53,386 nt of DNA from Roseateles chitinivorans (GTDB lineage: Bacteria; Pseudomonadota; Gammaproteobacteria; Burkholderiales; Burkholderiaceae_C). Positions 43,718 through 52,700 of this stretch are shown here, one piece after another (the stretch's first letter is position 1; the number at the start of each line of letters is the position of its first letter). Made by a program: the position numbers and the translations under genes. The stretch spans positions 1 through 53,386 of the forward strand of contig NZ_PEOG01000037.1 in assembly GCF_002761755.1 (NCBI RefSeq). Reading direction: 5' to 3'. A model generated the notes under the pieces. It was not told where the DNA came from. It saw only the letters and a program-made list of their open reading frames with translations, and did no database searches.

Positions 43718-44470
43718 GTGACCGCCGACCTCCTGTCCGATCCCGCCACGTGCGCCGTCCGTGGCACCCCGCCGCCCGCTGTCGCGGGTCTCGATCCGGC
43801 GCACAACGCCGCCTTGATGCCCGGTCCCGCGCATCCGGTTCCCTGGCGCGCGCTGCTCGGCGACGTGCTGCTGGATGCCGACGACTGGTCCGCGCTGGCC
43901 AGCATGACGCGGGTGCGCCGCTGCCGGGCCGGCGATCTGGCGATCCGCCGGGGCGATGCGGCGGTGGCGATGGTGGCGCTCTGCGAAGGCCGGGTCCTGG
44001 CCCGGGGCCCGCTGGGCGGCCCGCGCTGGCTGGATCTGCATACCGCCTGGCTGGACGGGCGCTACGAGGAGGACGCGCGGGTCGTCTCGGCATCCGCGCT
44101 GGTGATGGAGTGGCCGATGGCGGCGGCGACCCTCTGGCTGCGATCCCAGCCGCCGGTGCTGGCCGCGCTGCTGCGCGCCACCGCGGCGCAGCTGCGCGAG
44201 GCGCAGGAGGCGCTGCGCGGGCTGACCACGAAGGACGCCACCGCCCGTGTCGCCGCCTGGCTGCTGGCGCAGGCCGGCGGCTCGGCCGAGGTGCGGCTGG
44301 CCGAGCGCAAGCGCGACGTGGCGGCACGGCTGTCGATCTCGCCGGAGACGCTGTCGCGCTCGCTGCGGCATCTGGCCGATCGCGGCGTCCTGGCGGTGCA
44401 GGGCTACCGCATCGGCCTGCTGGACCCGGTGGCGCTGCTGGCGCTGGCGCGCTGCCGCCGGGCGGCATAG
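43718..44470 (+). CDS. Crp/Fnr-family transcription regulator
   Basis: The protein has 250 residues starting at GTG 43718. A degenerate cyclic-nucleotide-binding beta-roll covers about 45-140. A long dimer helix follows (RATAAQLREAQEALRGLTTKDATARVAAWLLAQA), then the winged helix-turn-helix at about 190-235 with KRDVAARLSISPETLSRSLRHL. The E-x-x-S-R recognition helix resembles FNR proteins and fits the TTGA-N6-TCAA box upstream. The N-terminal cysteine cluster for a 4Fe-4S centre is missing, so it is not a direct oxygen sensor of the FNR type. The ligand is unknown. Confidence 0.85.
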   Translation: MTADLLSDPATCAVRGTPPPAVAGLDPAHNAALMPGPAHPVPWRALLGDVLLDADDWSALASMTRVRRCRAGDLAIRRGDAAVAMVALCEGRVLARGPLGGPRWLDLHTAWLDGRYEEDARVVSASALVMEWPMAAATLWLRSQPPVLAALLRATAAQLREAQEALRGLTTKDATARVAAWLLAQAGGSAEVRLAERKRDVAARLSISPETLSRSLRHLADRGVLAVQGYRIGLLDPVALLALARCRRAA

Positions 44471-44509
44471 ACTCGCCTCCACCTGCCGTCGCGTCCAGAG
44501 GAGGCCGCC

Positions 44510-45373
44510 GTGACGATTGCCAGCATGACCCCCACGACTCCCGTTTTCGCCAGCGCGGAACGCTTTCTCGGGGGGCACGCCAGCCTTCCGGTGATGCCTG
44601 AGGTCGGGCGCAAGCTGCTGCGCAGCCTGGACGACGACGGCGTCTCGCTCGGCCAGATCGCCGAGCTGATCGGCAAGGATTCGACGCTGGCGGCCAAGGT
44701 GCTGCGACTCGCCAACTCGGCGCGCTACAGCCCCTCCCACACGATCGGCACGCTGCAGGACGCCGCGATGGCGCTGGGCCTGGAGACGCTGCGCAACCTC
44801 GCGATGGCGGCCAGCATCTCCGCCACCTTTCCTGAGGTGAAGGGCCTGGACCGGCAGCGCTTCTGGCGCCACAGCGTGCGCACCGCCGGCTACGCACGGC
44901 TGCTGGCCAAGCTGCTGCAGGGCGATGCCGACACCGCCTACCTCGCCGGGCTGATGCTGCGCACCGGGCAGCTGATGATGGCGATGAGCGAGCCGGACCA
45001 GGTCGCCGACGTCGAGGCCCATGCGGCCGAGCCGGGCAGCCGGTTCTCGCTGGAGATGCATCGCTTCGGCTGCACGCATGCCGACGTGACCGCGGCGCTG
45101 GCGGCGCACTGGCACTTCCCGGCCGACCTGGTCGAGGCCTTCAAGGACGCGAACGCGCCGCTGGAGATCCGGCCGTTCTCGATGCTGGCGGCGATCCTGC
45201 ATCTGGCCGAGGTGCTCGCCGATGCCTGCGACCAGTCGTCCGACCGCGTCGCGGCGCTGGAGCTCGCGGTGCCGGAACTGGTGGAGCACCTGCACATGGA
45301 CCTGGACTTCCTGCGGCTGCGCCTGGATGGCTGCGGCGATCCGGGACAGGATGTCGAGCTGATGCTCAAGTGA
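44510..45373 (+). CDS. HDOD domain protein
   Basis: The protein has 287 residues from the GTG at 44510 with AGAGGAGG correctly placed. An HDOD domain covers about 20-215: LPVMPEVGRKLL, IGKDSTLAAKVLRLANSARYS, TLQDAAMALGLETLRNLAM, and HSVRTAGYARLLAKLL where HD enzymes have their catalytic His-Asp. The HDOD group lacks metal-dependent phosphodiesterase residues and acts as a signalling adaptor. It follows the Crp/Fnr gene by 39 bases, so the two probably form a signalling unit. Confidence 0.9.
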   Translation: MTIASMTPTTPVFASAERFLGGHASLPVMPEVGRKLLRSLDDDGVSLGQIAELIGKDSTLAAKVLRLANSARYSPSHTIGTLQDAAMALGLETLRNLAMAASISATFPEVKGLDRQRFWRHSVRTAGYARLLAKLLQGDADTAYLAGLMLRTGQLMMAMSEPDQVADVEAHAAEPGSRFSLEMHRFGCTHADVTAALAAHWHFPADLVEAFKDANAPLEIRPFSMLAAILHLAEVLADACDQSSDRVAALELAVPELVEHLHMDLDFLRLRLDGCGDPGQDVELMLK

Positions 45374-45435
45374 CGCCCGGCGCGGGCCGGGCTGAGGTAA
45401 GGTCGGCCGCTTCACAAAAGCAGAGCGGAGACGAG

Positions 45436-45786
45436 ATGACGACCTACCAGGGAAGCTGCCATTGCGGCCGGGTGGCCTATGAGGTGGATGGCGAGATCGA
45501 CGGGGCGATGGCCTGCAACTGCTCGATCTGCCAGCGCAAGGGGTCGCTGCTGTGGTTCGTGCCGCGCGGCCAGTTCCGGCTGAAGACCGACGAGGCGGCG
45601 GCCGCCACCTACGAGTTCAACAAGCACGCCATCAAGCACCGCTTCTGCACGGTGTGCGGCATCCATCCCTATGCCGAGGGCTCCGACCCGAAGGGCAACG
45701 CGATGGCGGCGATCAACGTCCGCTGCCTGGAGGGCATCGAGCTCGACAGCATTCCGGTGACGCACTTCAACGGCCGGGACCTGTGA
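45436..45786 (+). CDS. GFA family zinc protein
   Basis: The protein has 116 residues from the ATG at 45436 with GGAG upstream. The zinc-binding cysteines of the GFA/CENP-V fold are complete: Cys8 and Cys10 in SCHCG, Cys27, Cys29 and Cys32 in CNCSIC, and Cys71 and Cys74 in CTVCG. The founding member was described as a glutathione-dependent formaldehyde-activating enzyme, but most small members have no proven activity. It is 62 bases after the HDOD gene and converges on the histidine kinase gene. Confidence 0.9.
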   Translation: MTTYQGSCHCGRVAYEVDGEIDGAMACNCSICQRKGSLLWFVPRGQFRLKTDEAAAATYEFNKHAIKHRFCTVCGIHPYAEGSDPKGNAMAAINVRCLEGIELDSIPVTHFNGRDL

Positions 45787-45790
45787 CCGG

Positions 45791-45808
45791 GCGCCGGTGC
45801 GGCGGCGC
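45791..45808. terminator. Short hairpin between the convergent GFA and kinase genes
   Basis: GCGCCG-N6-CGGCGC fills the 22-base gap between the two stop codons and could serve both transcripts. Confidence 0.4.
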
Positions 45809-47314
45809 TCAGGCGTCGCCGGCCGGCAGATGCACCGTGAAGCGCGCGCCGCCCCAGCGCGAGACGCCCACCTCGATGCGACCGCCGGCGGCGCGGACGA
45901 TCAGGTCGGACAGCGCCAGGCCCAGGCCGGTGCCTTCGATGTCCGCCACGCGCGCGGCGGCGCCCCGGTAGAAGCGCTCGAACACCCGCTCGCGCTCCTC
46001 GGCGGGGAGGCCGGGGCCGTCGTCCTCGACGACCAGCTCGGTGGCGTCCGGCCGCACGACCAGCGAGACCAGCACCGTGCCGCCCGCGGCGCTGTACTTG
46101 ACCGCGTTCTCCACCAGGTTGGTCGCGACCCGCATCAGCAGCTCGCGCGGCAGCCGGGCCGTCGCGCCGGGCCCACCGTCATTGGATTCGTCCGTGCCAA
46201 GCGCGTGTGCAGCAGGCGCGTGTGCAGCAGACGCGTGTGCAGCAAACGCGTGCGCACCCGACGCGTCCGCGCCGGGGTCGTCCGCGCCCGCCAGGGTCAG
46301 CGTGATGCCGCGCGCCTGGGCGGCGGGTTGCGCGCGCCGCACGACCGCCTCGAGGATCGGGGCGATGGCCACCGGCGCGACCGGCGCCATGTCCTGCCCG
46401 GCATCCAGGCGCGCCAGCGTCAGCAGTTCCTCCACCAGCGTCGTCAGCCGCGCGACTTCCTCCAGTCCCGAGCGCAGCGCCTGGACATACTCGTCGGCGC
46501 CGCGCGGCCGGCGCAGCGTGATCTCGAGTTCCGTGCGCAGCCGGGAGAGCGGCGAGCGCAGCTCATGCGAGGCGTCGGCGGTGAAGCGGCGCTGCGCTTC
46601 GAAGGCGTGTTCGAGCCGGGCCAGCATGTCGTTGAGCGTGTCGATCAGCCGGCCGATCTCGTCGCGGGTGCCGGGATGCGGCAGCCGTTCGGCGAGGGTG
46701 CGGCCACCGATGCGCCGGGCCTGCCGGACGATGTCGTCGACCGCGCCGAAGACGCGGCCGGTCAGCTGCGCGCCGGCGGCGGTGAGCACGACGACGAGCA
46801 CCAGCCCCATGACCAGGAACATCCAGCCCGCCGAAGCGACGGCGTGGTCGACGTCGTCCAGCGAGCCGGCCACCTGCACCGCCAGCGCGCGACCGCCATG
46901 CACCGGCACCGAGACGCGGCGCGTCGGCTCGTCGCCGAAGGCCAGGTGCTCGAAGACGGTCTCGCCGCGGGCCAGGCGCGCCAGCAAGGCGGCATCGTTC
47001 GGCAGCGCCGCGGCGCCGAGGTTGGCGCTGCGCGCGAGCACTTCGCCACGCGGGCCGATGATCTGCACCAGCCGGTCCAGCCGCGCGTACGGCGGCGGCG
47101 CGGCGGTGGTGCCCGGCTCATGCACGGCGACCGGCAGGCCGGGGCTGGCGGCGAGGATGCTGGCCTCCTGCTCGGCCAGCACCAGCAGCGCGCCGTCCAG
47201 CTGCGCGCGCAGCGCGGCCACCAGGCTCAGGTAGGTGAGCGTCGCCGCCACCGCCAGCACCGTGGTGACGACGACCACATGCAGCAGCGCCAGCCGGCGA
47301 CGGAAGCTAAGCAT
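45809..47314 (-). CDS. Sensor histidine kinase of a metal-type two-component system
   Basis: The protein has 501 residues. Membrane helices lie at about 9-33 and 163-183 and bound a periplasmic sensor of about 130 residues. A HAMP linker (about 185-238), the phosphorylation box DASHELRSPLSRLR (His250), N-box NLVENAVKYS (Asn403), G1 DDGPG (431-435) and G2 GTGLGL (461-466) follow. An unusual Ala/His repeat (about 348-375, unit AAHAx) lies between the dimerisation and ATPase domains and is encoded by a 15-bp tandem DNA repeat. The gene overlaps the response regulator gene by 8 bases, and the CzcCBA-type efflux genes lie just upstream, so it probably senses a divalent metal. Confidence 0.9.
   Translation of the reverse strand: MLSFRRRLALLHVVVVTTVLAVAATLTYLSLVAALRAQLDGALLVLAEQEASILAASPGLPVAVHEPGTTAAPPPYARLDRLVQIIGPRGEVLARSANLGAAALPNDAALLARLARGETVFEHLAFGDEPTRRVSVPVHGGRALAVQVAGSLDDVDHAVASAGWMFLVMGLVLVVVLTAAGAQLTGRVFGAVDDIVRQARRIGGRTLAERLPHPGTRDEIGRLIDTLNDMLARLEHAFEAQRRFTADASHELRSPLSRLRTELEITLRRPRGADEYVQALRSGLEEVARLTTLVEELLTLARLDAGQDMAPVAPVAIAPILEAVVRRAQPAAQARGITLTLAGADDPGADASGAHAFAAHASAAHAPAAHALGTDESNDGGPGATARLPRELLMRVATNLVENAVKYSAAGGTVLVSLVVRPDATELVVEDDGPGLPAEERERVFERFYRGAAARVADIEGTGLGLALSDLIVRAAGGRIEVGVSRWGGARFTVHLPAGDA
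46201..46260. repeat. 15-bp tandem repeat within the histidine kinase gene
   Basis: Three good copies of GCGCGTGTGCAGCAG-type units run from 46201, with a degenerate fourth (ACGCGTGCGCACCCG). The 15-bp period keeps frame and yields the AAHAx protein repeat. Copy number could vary by slippage. Confidence 0.75.
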
Positions 47315-47987
47315 CGGCCGGTCCCCGCAGCCGGAAGCCGCGTCCGCGCACCGTCTCGATCAGCGGCTGGGCGCCGGCCGCGTCGATCTTGCGCCGCAGC
47401 TTGCTCATGTGGGCGTCGATGAGGTTGTCGATCGCCAGCGGGTCGCCGTGCCAGATCTGCTCGGCCAGGCGCTGGCGCGAGACCACCGCGCCGGGCTGCC
47501 GCATCAGCGCCTGCAGCAGGGCGAATTCCTTGGGCGTCAGCTCGATGGGCCGCCCGGCGCGCGTCACCTGCAGCGCGGCCGGATCGAGCCGCAGGTCCTC
47601 CGCGACCAGCACCGGCGGCCGGGTCATCTCCGAGCGCCGCAGCAGCGCGCGCAGCCGCGCGAGCAGTTCCTCGAATTCGAAGGGCTTGGTCAGGTAGTCG
47701 TCGGCGCCGGCGTTCAGGCCGTCGACGCGATCGGACAGCGCGTCGCGGGCGGTGAGCATCAGCACCGGCACCTGCTGGCCGCGCGCGCGCAGCGTGCGGC
47801 ACAGGGTGACGCCGTCGCCGTCGGGCAGCAGGCCGTCCAGCACGATCAGGTCGTGGGTGGTCACGAAGGCGGCCTCGTCGGCCTCGGCCAGGCTGGCCGC
47901 GTGGTCCACCACGAACCCTTCCTCGCGCAGCCCGCGCACCAGCAGCCCCGCGGCCTTGCGGTCATCCTCGACCAGAAGAATCCTCAT
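47307..47987 (-). CDS. OmpR-family response regulator (CzcR/CusR-like)
   Basis: The protein has 226 residues from the ATG at 47987, with GGAGAG upstream. The receiver domain has the acidic pair in VEDD, the phospho-acceptor Asp51 in LIVLDGLLPDG, and Lys101 in LTKPFEF. The winged-helix effector domain (about 128-222) has LTPKEFALLQALMRQPG and the VRGRGFRL wing. It would be phosphorylated by the kinase encoded next and activate the efflux genes to its right, as CzcR/CusR do. It is 53 bases from the outer-membrane factor gene on the same strand, so it may be part of the same transcript. Confidence 0.92.
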   Translation of the reverse strand: MRILLVEDDRKAAGLLVRGLREEGFVVDHAASLAEADEAAFVTTHDLIVLDGLLPDGDGVTLCRTLRARGQQVPVLMLTARDALSDRVDGLNAGADDYLTKPFEFEELLARLRALLRRSEMTRPPVLVAEDLRLDPAALQVTRAGRPIELTPKEFALLQALMRQPGAVVSRQRLAEQIWHGDPLAIDNLIDAHMSKLRRKIDAAGAQPLIETVRGRGFRLRGPADA

Positions 47988-48040
47988 CGCCTCTCTCCGA
48001 ATGGGCGGCAGTCTCGCATGCGGCGCCAGGCCTGGCCGGA

Positions 48041-49717
48041 TCACGGCGCCGGCGCGCGGCCGAGGCTGAGTTGCAGCCGCACGGTGGCGCCGGCCAGGTC
48101 GCTGCGCGCCTGCAGGTAGGCGAGCTCGGTGTCGTCCGCTGCGCGCTGGGCCGCCAGGAGCTCCAGCAGCGACGCGGCACCCTGCCGGTACGAGGTCCGC
48201 AGGCCCTCCACCACGCGCCGCGCGTCGCTCAGGGTCGCGTCGCGATAGCGGGTCAGGTTCTCGAGCGCGGCACGGTACTGGGCGTGGGTCGCGCGGACAT
48301 CGGCCTGCGCCTGGAGCTCGGTCTGGCGCAGGGCCAGCAGGGCCTGGGTGACGGCGGCTTCCGCCTGGACCACGTCGCCCCGGTCCAGCCGCGACAGCGG
48401 GATCGGCATCGAGACCGAGACCGACAGCGTGTTGGACCGCGGCGAGGGATCGACCGCCGTGCCGTCCGTCGACACGCCATGGCGGCCCTGGGGCGTGTAG
48501 CCGTAGCTGAGGCTGACGCTCGGATCGACCCAGCGGTTGGCACGGACCAGGTCTGCGGCCGCGCGGGCGCTGTCCACCGCCGCCCGGGCGATGCGCACGT
48601 CGTCGCGCTCGTCCATCGCCCGCGCCACCAGGGCGTCGAGCGCATCGGGGGCATCGAGCGCGCCACCCTCGTTGTCGCTGCCTCGGGGCCCCGCCATCCT
48701 CTCCATCGCTTCCGGTCCCTCCACCCCTCCCAGTCTCTCCAGGCCCTCCAGTCCTTCCGGCGCCCGCCCGTCCTGGAAGGCACACAGTGGCGATGCGTCG
48801 CCGAAGACCTCGCGCCAGCGGCGGCCCAGCGGCGCGGCCAGCCCTTCCATCGCGGACCGCGCGTCGGCCCGCGCGCGGACGACGGTGGCGAGGAACTGGT
48901 CGCGCTCGTTGCGGGATTGCAGCAGTTCGAGGCCGCCCAGATCGCCGGCGCCATGGCGTCGCTCGTTCATCCGGACGATGTCGGTCAGCGCGGCCAGCGA
49001 AGCTTCCTGGGTCCGCAGCGCCTCGTGGGTGCGGCAGGCCTCGATGAAGGCGGCGGCAGCGTCGGCGGCGGCCTGCCGGCCGGCGCCGGCCAGCGCCGCC
49101 TCGCTGGCAATGACCTGGCTGCGCGCGGCATCGACGCGGCGCTCGCGCTTGCCGCCGGTCTCGATCGTGTAGCTCAGCCCGATGCTCTGCGCCAGGCGCG
49201 GCTTGGGATGCACCTCCCGGCCCAGTTCCGCCGGACCGGCGCCGAGCGACAACGACGGGTCCGGCCGGAGCGCCGCCATCGGCACGCCCGCGCGGGCGGC
49301 CGCCACCGCCTCGCGCTGCGCGGCGAGCGCGTTGTTGAAGCGGCCCACCGCGTCCAGGTAGGCGGCGAAGGACACGCCGTTGGCCTTCGCCACGGCGTCG
49401 GGACCCGCTGCGGGCACGACCGAGGCGATCGGAGCCTTCGACGAGCCCGGTGCGCTGAGCACGCTCAGCGCGTTCGGGGCGGTCGTCGAAGGCGAAGTCG
49501 CCGCCGCCGCCGCCGCAGCAGCAGCAGCAGCAGTCGCAGTCGCAGTCCCCGTCGCCGCGTTCGGCGCTGTTGTCGCCGCATACGTGAACGGGGAGCCTGT
49601 CACCAGCGCGGTCGCCAGGGCCAGGACGCCACGAGGAGCAGTCCGCCGCCGCTGGCCAGTGGCCTTGGCGACGACGGCAGCTTCGCGGCGAGGGGTGAGG
49701 AAGAGGAGGCGCGTCAT
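48041..49717 (-). CDS. TolC-family outer-membrane factor (CzcC-like)
   Basis: The protein has 558 residues, longer than typical CzcC (about 420). The outer-membrane efflux domains cover about 115-310 and 355-555: PSLSLGAGPAELG, YTIETGGKRERRVDAAR, and the second repeat DPSVSLSYGYTPQGRHG and SMPIPLSRLDRGDVVQAEA are CzcC-type. The excess length comes from an Ala/Thr-rich N-terminal run (about 50-80, with 11 Ala in a row at about 63-73) and a Gly/Glu-rich insert (about 317-353). It forms the exit channel for the RND pump. The ATG overlaps the czcA-like stop by four bases. Confidence 0.88.
   Translation of the reverse strand: MTRLLFLTPRREAAVVAKATGQRRRTAPRGVLALATALVTGSPFTYAATTAPNAATGTATATAAAAAAAAAAATSPSTTAPNALSVLSAPGSSKAPIASVVPAAGPDAVAKANGVSFAAYLDAVGRFNNALAAQREAVAAARAGVPMAALRPDPSLSLGAGPAELGREVHPKPRLAQSIGLSYTIETGGKRERRVDAARSQVIASEAALAGAGRQAAADAAAAFIEACRTHEALRTQEASLAALTDIVRMNERRHGAGDLGGLELLQSRNERDQFLATVVRARADARSAMEGLAAPLGRRWREVFGDASPLCAFQDGRAPEGLEGLERLGGVEGPEAMERMAGPRGSDNEGGALDAPDALDALVARAMDERDDVRIARAAVDSARAAADLVRANRWVDPSVSLSYGYTPQGRHGVSTDGTAVDPSPRSNTLSVSVSMPIPLSRLDRGDVVQAEAAVTQALLALRQTELQAQADVRATHAQYRAALENLTRYRDATLSDARRVVEGLRTSYRQGAASLLELLAAQRAADDTELAYLQARSDLAGATVRLQLSLGRAPAP
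49497..49550. repeat. Trinucleotide run in the czcC-like gene
   Basis: Repeated GCC triplets give way to repeated GCA triplets and then GTCGCA units. On the coding strand this is the poly-Ala and Thr-Ala stretch of the outer-membrane factor. It is a slippage-prone simple repeat. Confidence 0.75.
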
Positions 49718-52700
49718 GCCAGGGGCTCCGAGGCTGCGGCGTGGTCGTGGTCGTGGTCGAGCGGCGCGCGCGCGGTACGCCGGTTGGCGGCCCGCTCCAC
49801 GCGCGCTTCGATCGCGTGGTACAGCGCGGGCAGGAGCAGCAGCGTGAGCAGCGTCGCGGTCACCAGCCCGCCGACGACGACGGTCGCCAGCGGTCGCTGG
49901 ACGTCGCTGCCCAGGCCGGTGGCCAGCATCGCCGGCGTCAGGCCGAAGGCCGCGACCGCCGCCGTCATCAGCACCGGCCGCATGCGGCCGGCAGCGCCTT
50001 CAAGCACCGCCTCGCGCAGCGGCCGGCCGTCGTCGCGCCGCAGCCGGTTGATCTGCGCCACCATCAGCACGCCGCCGAGCACGGCCACGCCGAACAGCGC
50101 GATGAAGCCCACGGCGCTGGAGACGTTCAGCGTCATGCCGCGCAGGTGCAGCGCCGCGAAGCCGCCGATCATCGCCAGCGGCACCACCCCCAGCACCAGC
50201 AGCGGCTGGCGCAGGTTGCGGAACTCGGCGAACAGCAACAGCAGCATCACCCCCAGCGTCAGCGGCAGGATCACCGCCAGGCGCTGCTGCGCGCGCTGCA
50301 GGTTCTCGAACTGCCCGCCCCACTCGAGGCGGAAGCGCTGGCGGTCGAAGCGGACCTGCCGCTCCAGCGCCGGCCGGGCCTCGGCGAGGAAGCTCGACAG
50401 GTCGCGGCCGCGCGTGTTGAGCCGCACGATCAGGTGGCGCTGGCCCATTTCGCGCACGATCACGCTTTCGCCCACCGTCGTGCGGATCTGCGCGACGTCC
50501 GACAGCGGCACCTGCGCGCCGTTGGCCCCGGTCAGGCGCAGATCGCCGATGGCCTGCGGACTGGCGCGCGACTCGGGCGTGAAGCGGACCGTCATGTCGT
50601 AGCGCTTCTCGCCGACGTAGACTTGGCCGATGGCCGCGCCGCCGATGCCGGTGGACACCAGCGTGGCGACGTCGGCCGCATTGACGCCCAGCCGCGCCGC
50701 GGCGGCGCGGTCCAGATCGATGCGCAGGTTGGGCAGCGGCGGCTCGACGTCCACCGCCACGTCGGCGGCGCCGGGCACCGTCCGCAGTACCTCGGCCACC
50801 TGGGCGGCGATGCGACGCCCTTCGTCCAGGTCGTCGCCGAAGACCTTGACCACCAGGTCGCTGTGCGCGCCCGACAGCTTGTCCTGCACGCCGTCGATCA
50901 TCGGCTGCATGAAGGACACGGTGTAGCCCGGCATGCGGGCATAGCGCTCGGCCAGGCGCCGGATCAGCCCCTGCTTGCCGCCCGGCGCAGTCCAGGTGTC
51001 GTAGGGCGTGAGGCTGATGCTGGCTTCGATGTGGGACGGCGTCCAGTAGTCGGTGCCGTCGTCGTTGCGACCGGTCTGCGTGACCACATGCGCGACCTCG
51101 GGGAACTCCAGCGTCGCGCGACGCAGCGCGTCGGCCATCCCGGCGGCCTTCTCCAGGGTGATGCCGGGCGGCATCTGGACCTGCAACCAGATCGAGCCTT
51201 CGTCGAGGTAGGGCAGGAAGTCCCGTCCGATCGTGCCCGCCAGCGCCGCGAGCGCCAGGGCCGACGTCACCACCGCCACGGCCAGCCAGCGACCACGGCC
51301 GACCGCCCGCGCGAGGAAGGCGGCATACCGGGCCTGCAGCGCCTCCAGCGGCCGGTTGCGGAAGGCCGGGCGCGGCCGCCGGAAAGCCAGCCAGGCCAGC
51401 GCCGGCGTCAGCGTCAGCGCCACCAGCAGCGCGCCCACCAGCGCCGCGCCGACGGCGTAGGCCATCGGGCTGAAGAGCTTGTATTCGATGCGCTCGAAGG
51501 CGAACAGCGGCAGGTAGGCCGCGGCGATCACCGCCATGCCGAAGAAGATCGGCCGCGCCACCTGCAAGGTCGCAGTGACCGCGTCGCGCGGCGTCAGCGC
51601 CCGGTCGGCCGTCTGCTCGCGCCGGCGCAGCAGGTGCTCGACGACCACGACGGCGCCGTCCACCAGGATGCCGAAGTCGATCGCGCCCAGCGACAGCAGG
51701 TTGGCCGGCACATGGGCGTGGTGCATGAAGATGAAGGCCGCCAGCAGCGCGAGCGGGATGGTGACCGCCACCACCAGCGCCGCGCGCGGGCTGCCCAGGA
51801 ACAGCAGCAGCACCAGCGTGACCACGACCATGCCTTCCACCATCGTGTGGCCGACGGTGTGCGCCGTCGCCTCGATCAGCGTGGCGCGGTCAAGGTAAGG
51901 CACGACCTTGACGTCGCCCGGCAGCAGCGACGTGTTGAGCTCGTCGACGGCCGCGTGCAGACCCTCGAGCGTGCGCGACGGGTTGGCCTCCTTGAGCAGC
52001 AGCACGATGCCCTCGATCGTGTCGGCGGTGGTGTCCTTGCCCAGGATGCCGCGGCGCTCGACCTCGCCCAGGCGCAGTTCGCCGAGGTCCTTGACCAGCA
52101 CCGGCACGCCGGCGGCCGTCTTCACCACCACGTTGCCCATGTCCTGCAGCGAGCGCAGCAGGCCGACGCCGCGCACGACATAGGACTGCTCGCCGCGGTC
52201 GATCACGCTGCCGCCACCGCTGCTGTTGTTGGCGTTCAGCGCCTCCACGACCTGGCCGAGCGTCAGGCCGTACTGCGTCAGCCGCGCGGGATCCAGCGAC
52301 AGCATGAACTGGGTGGTCAGCCCGCCGAAGTTGGTGACGTCCACGACGCCGCCGACCTTCTTCAGCCGCGGAATGACGGTCCAGGTCTGCAGCTCGGACA
52401 GCTCGCGCAGGCCGCGCGTCGGGCTCTCCAGCGTGTAGCGGTAGATCTCGCCGGTGGGCGAGGTGTAGGGGTCCAGTCCCGGCCGCGCGCCGTAGGGCAG
52501 CGAGAGCTCGGCCAGGCGCTCCTGCAGCCGCTCGCGCGACCAGTAGCCGTCGACCCCGTCCTGAAAGACCACGGTCACCAGCGACAGCCCGAACAGGCTG
52601 CGGGTGCGCAGCACCTGCATGCCGGGCGTGCCGAGCAGGGCGCGCTCGATCGGGACGGTGATCTGCTGCTCGACCTCCTCGGCGGCCAGGCCGTCGACCT

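Noticed and set aside
46201..46260. CRISPR array
   Set aside because: The units are 15 bp, contiguous and in frame within a kinase gene, with no spacers; it is a coding tandem repeat.
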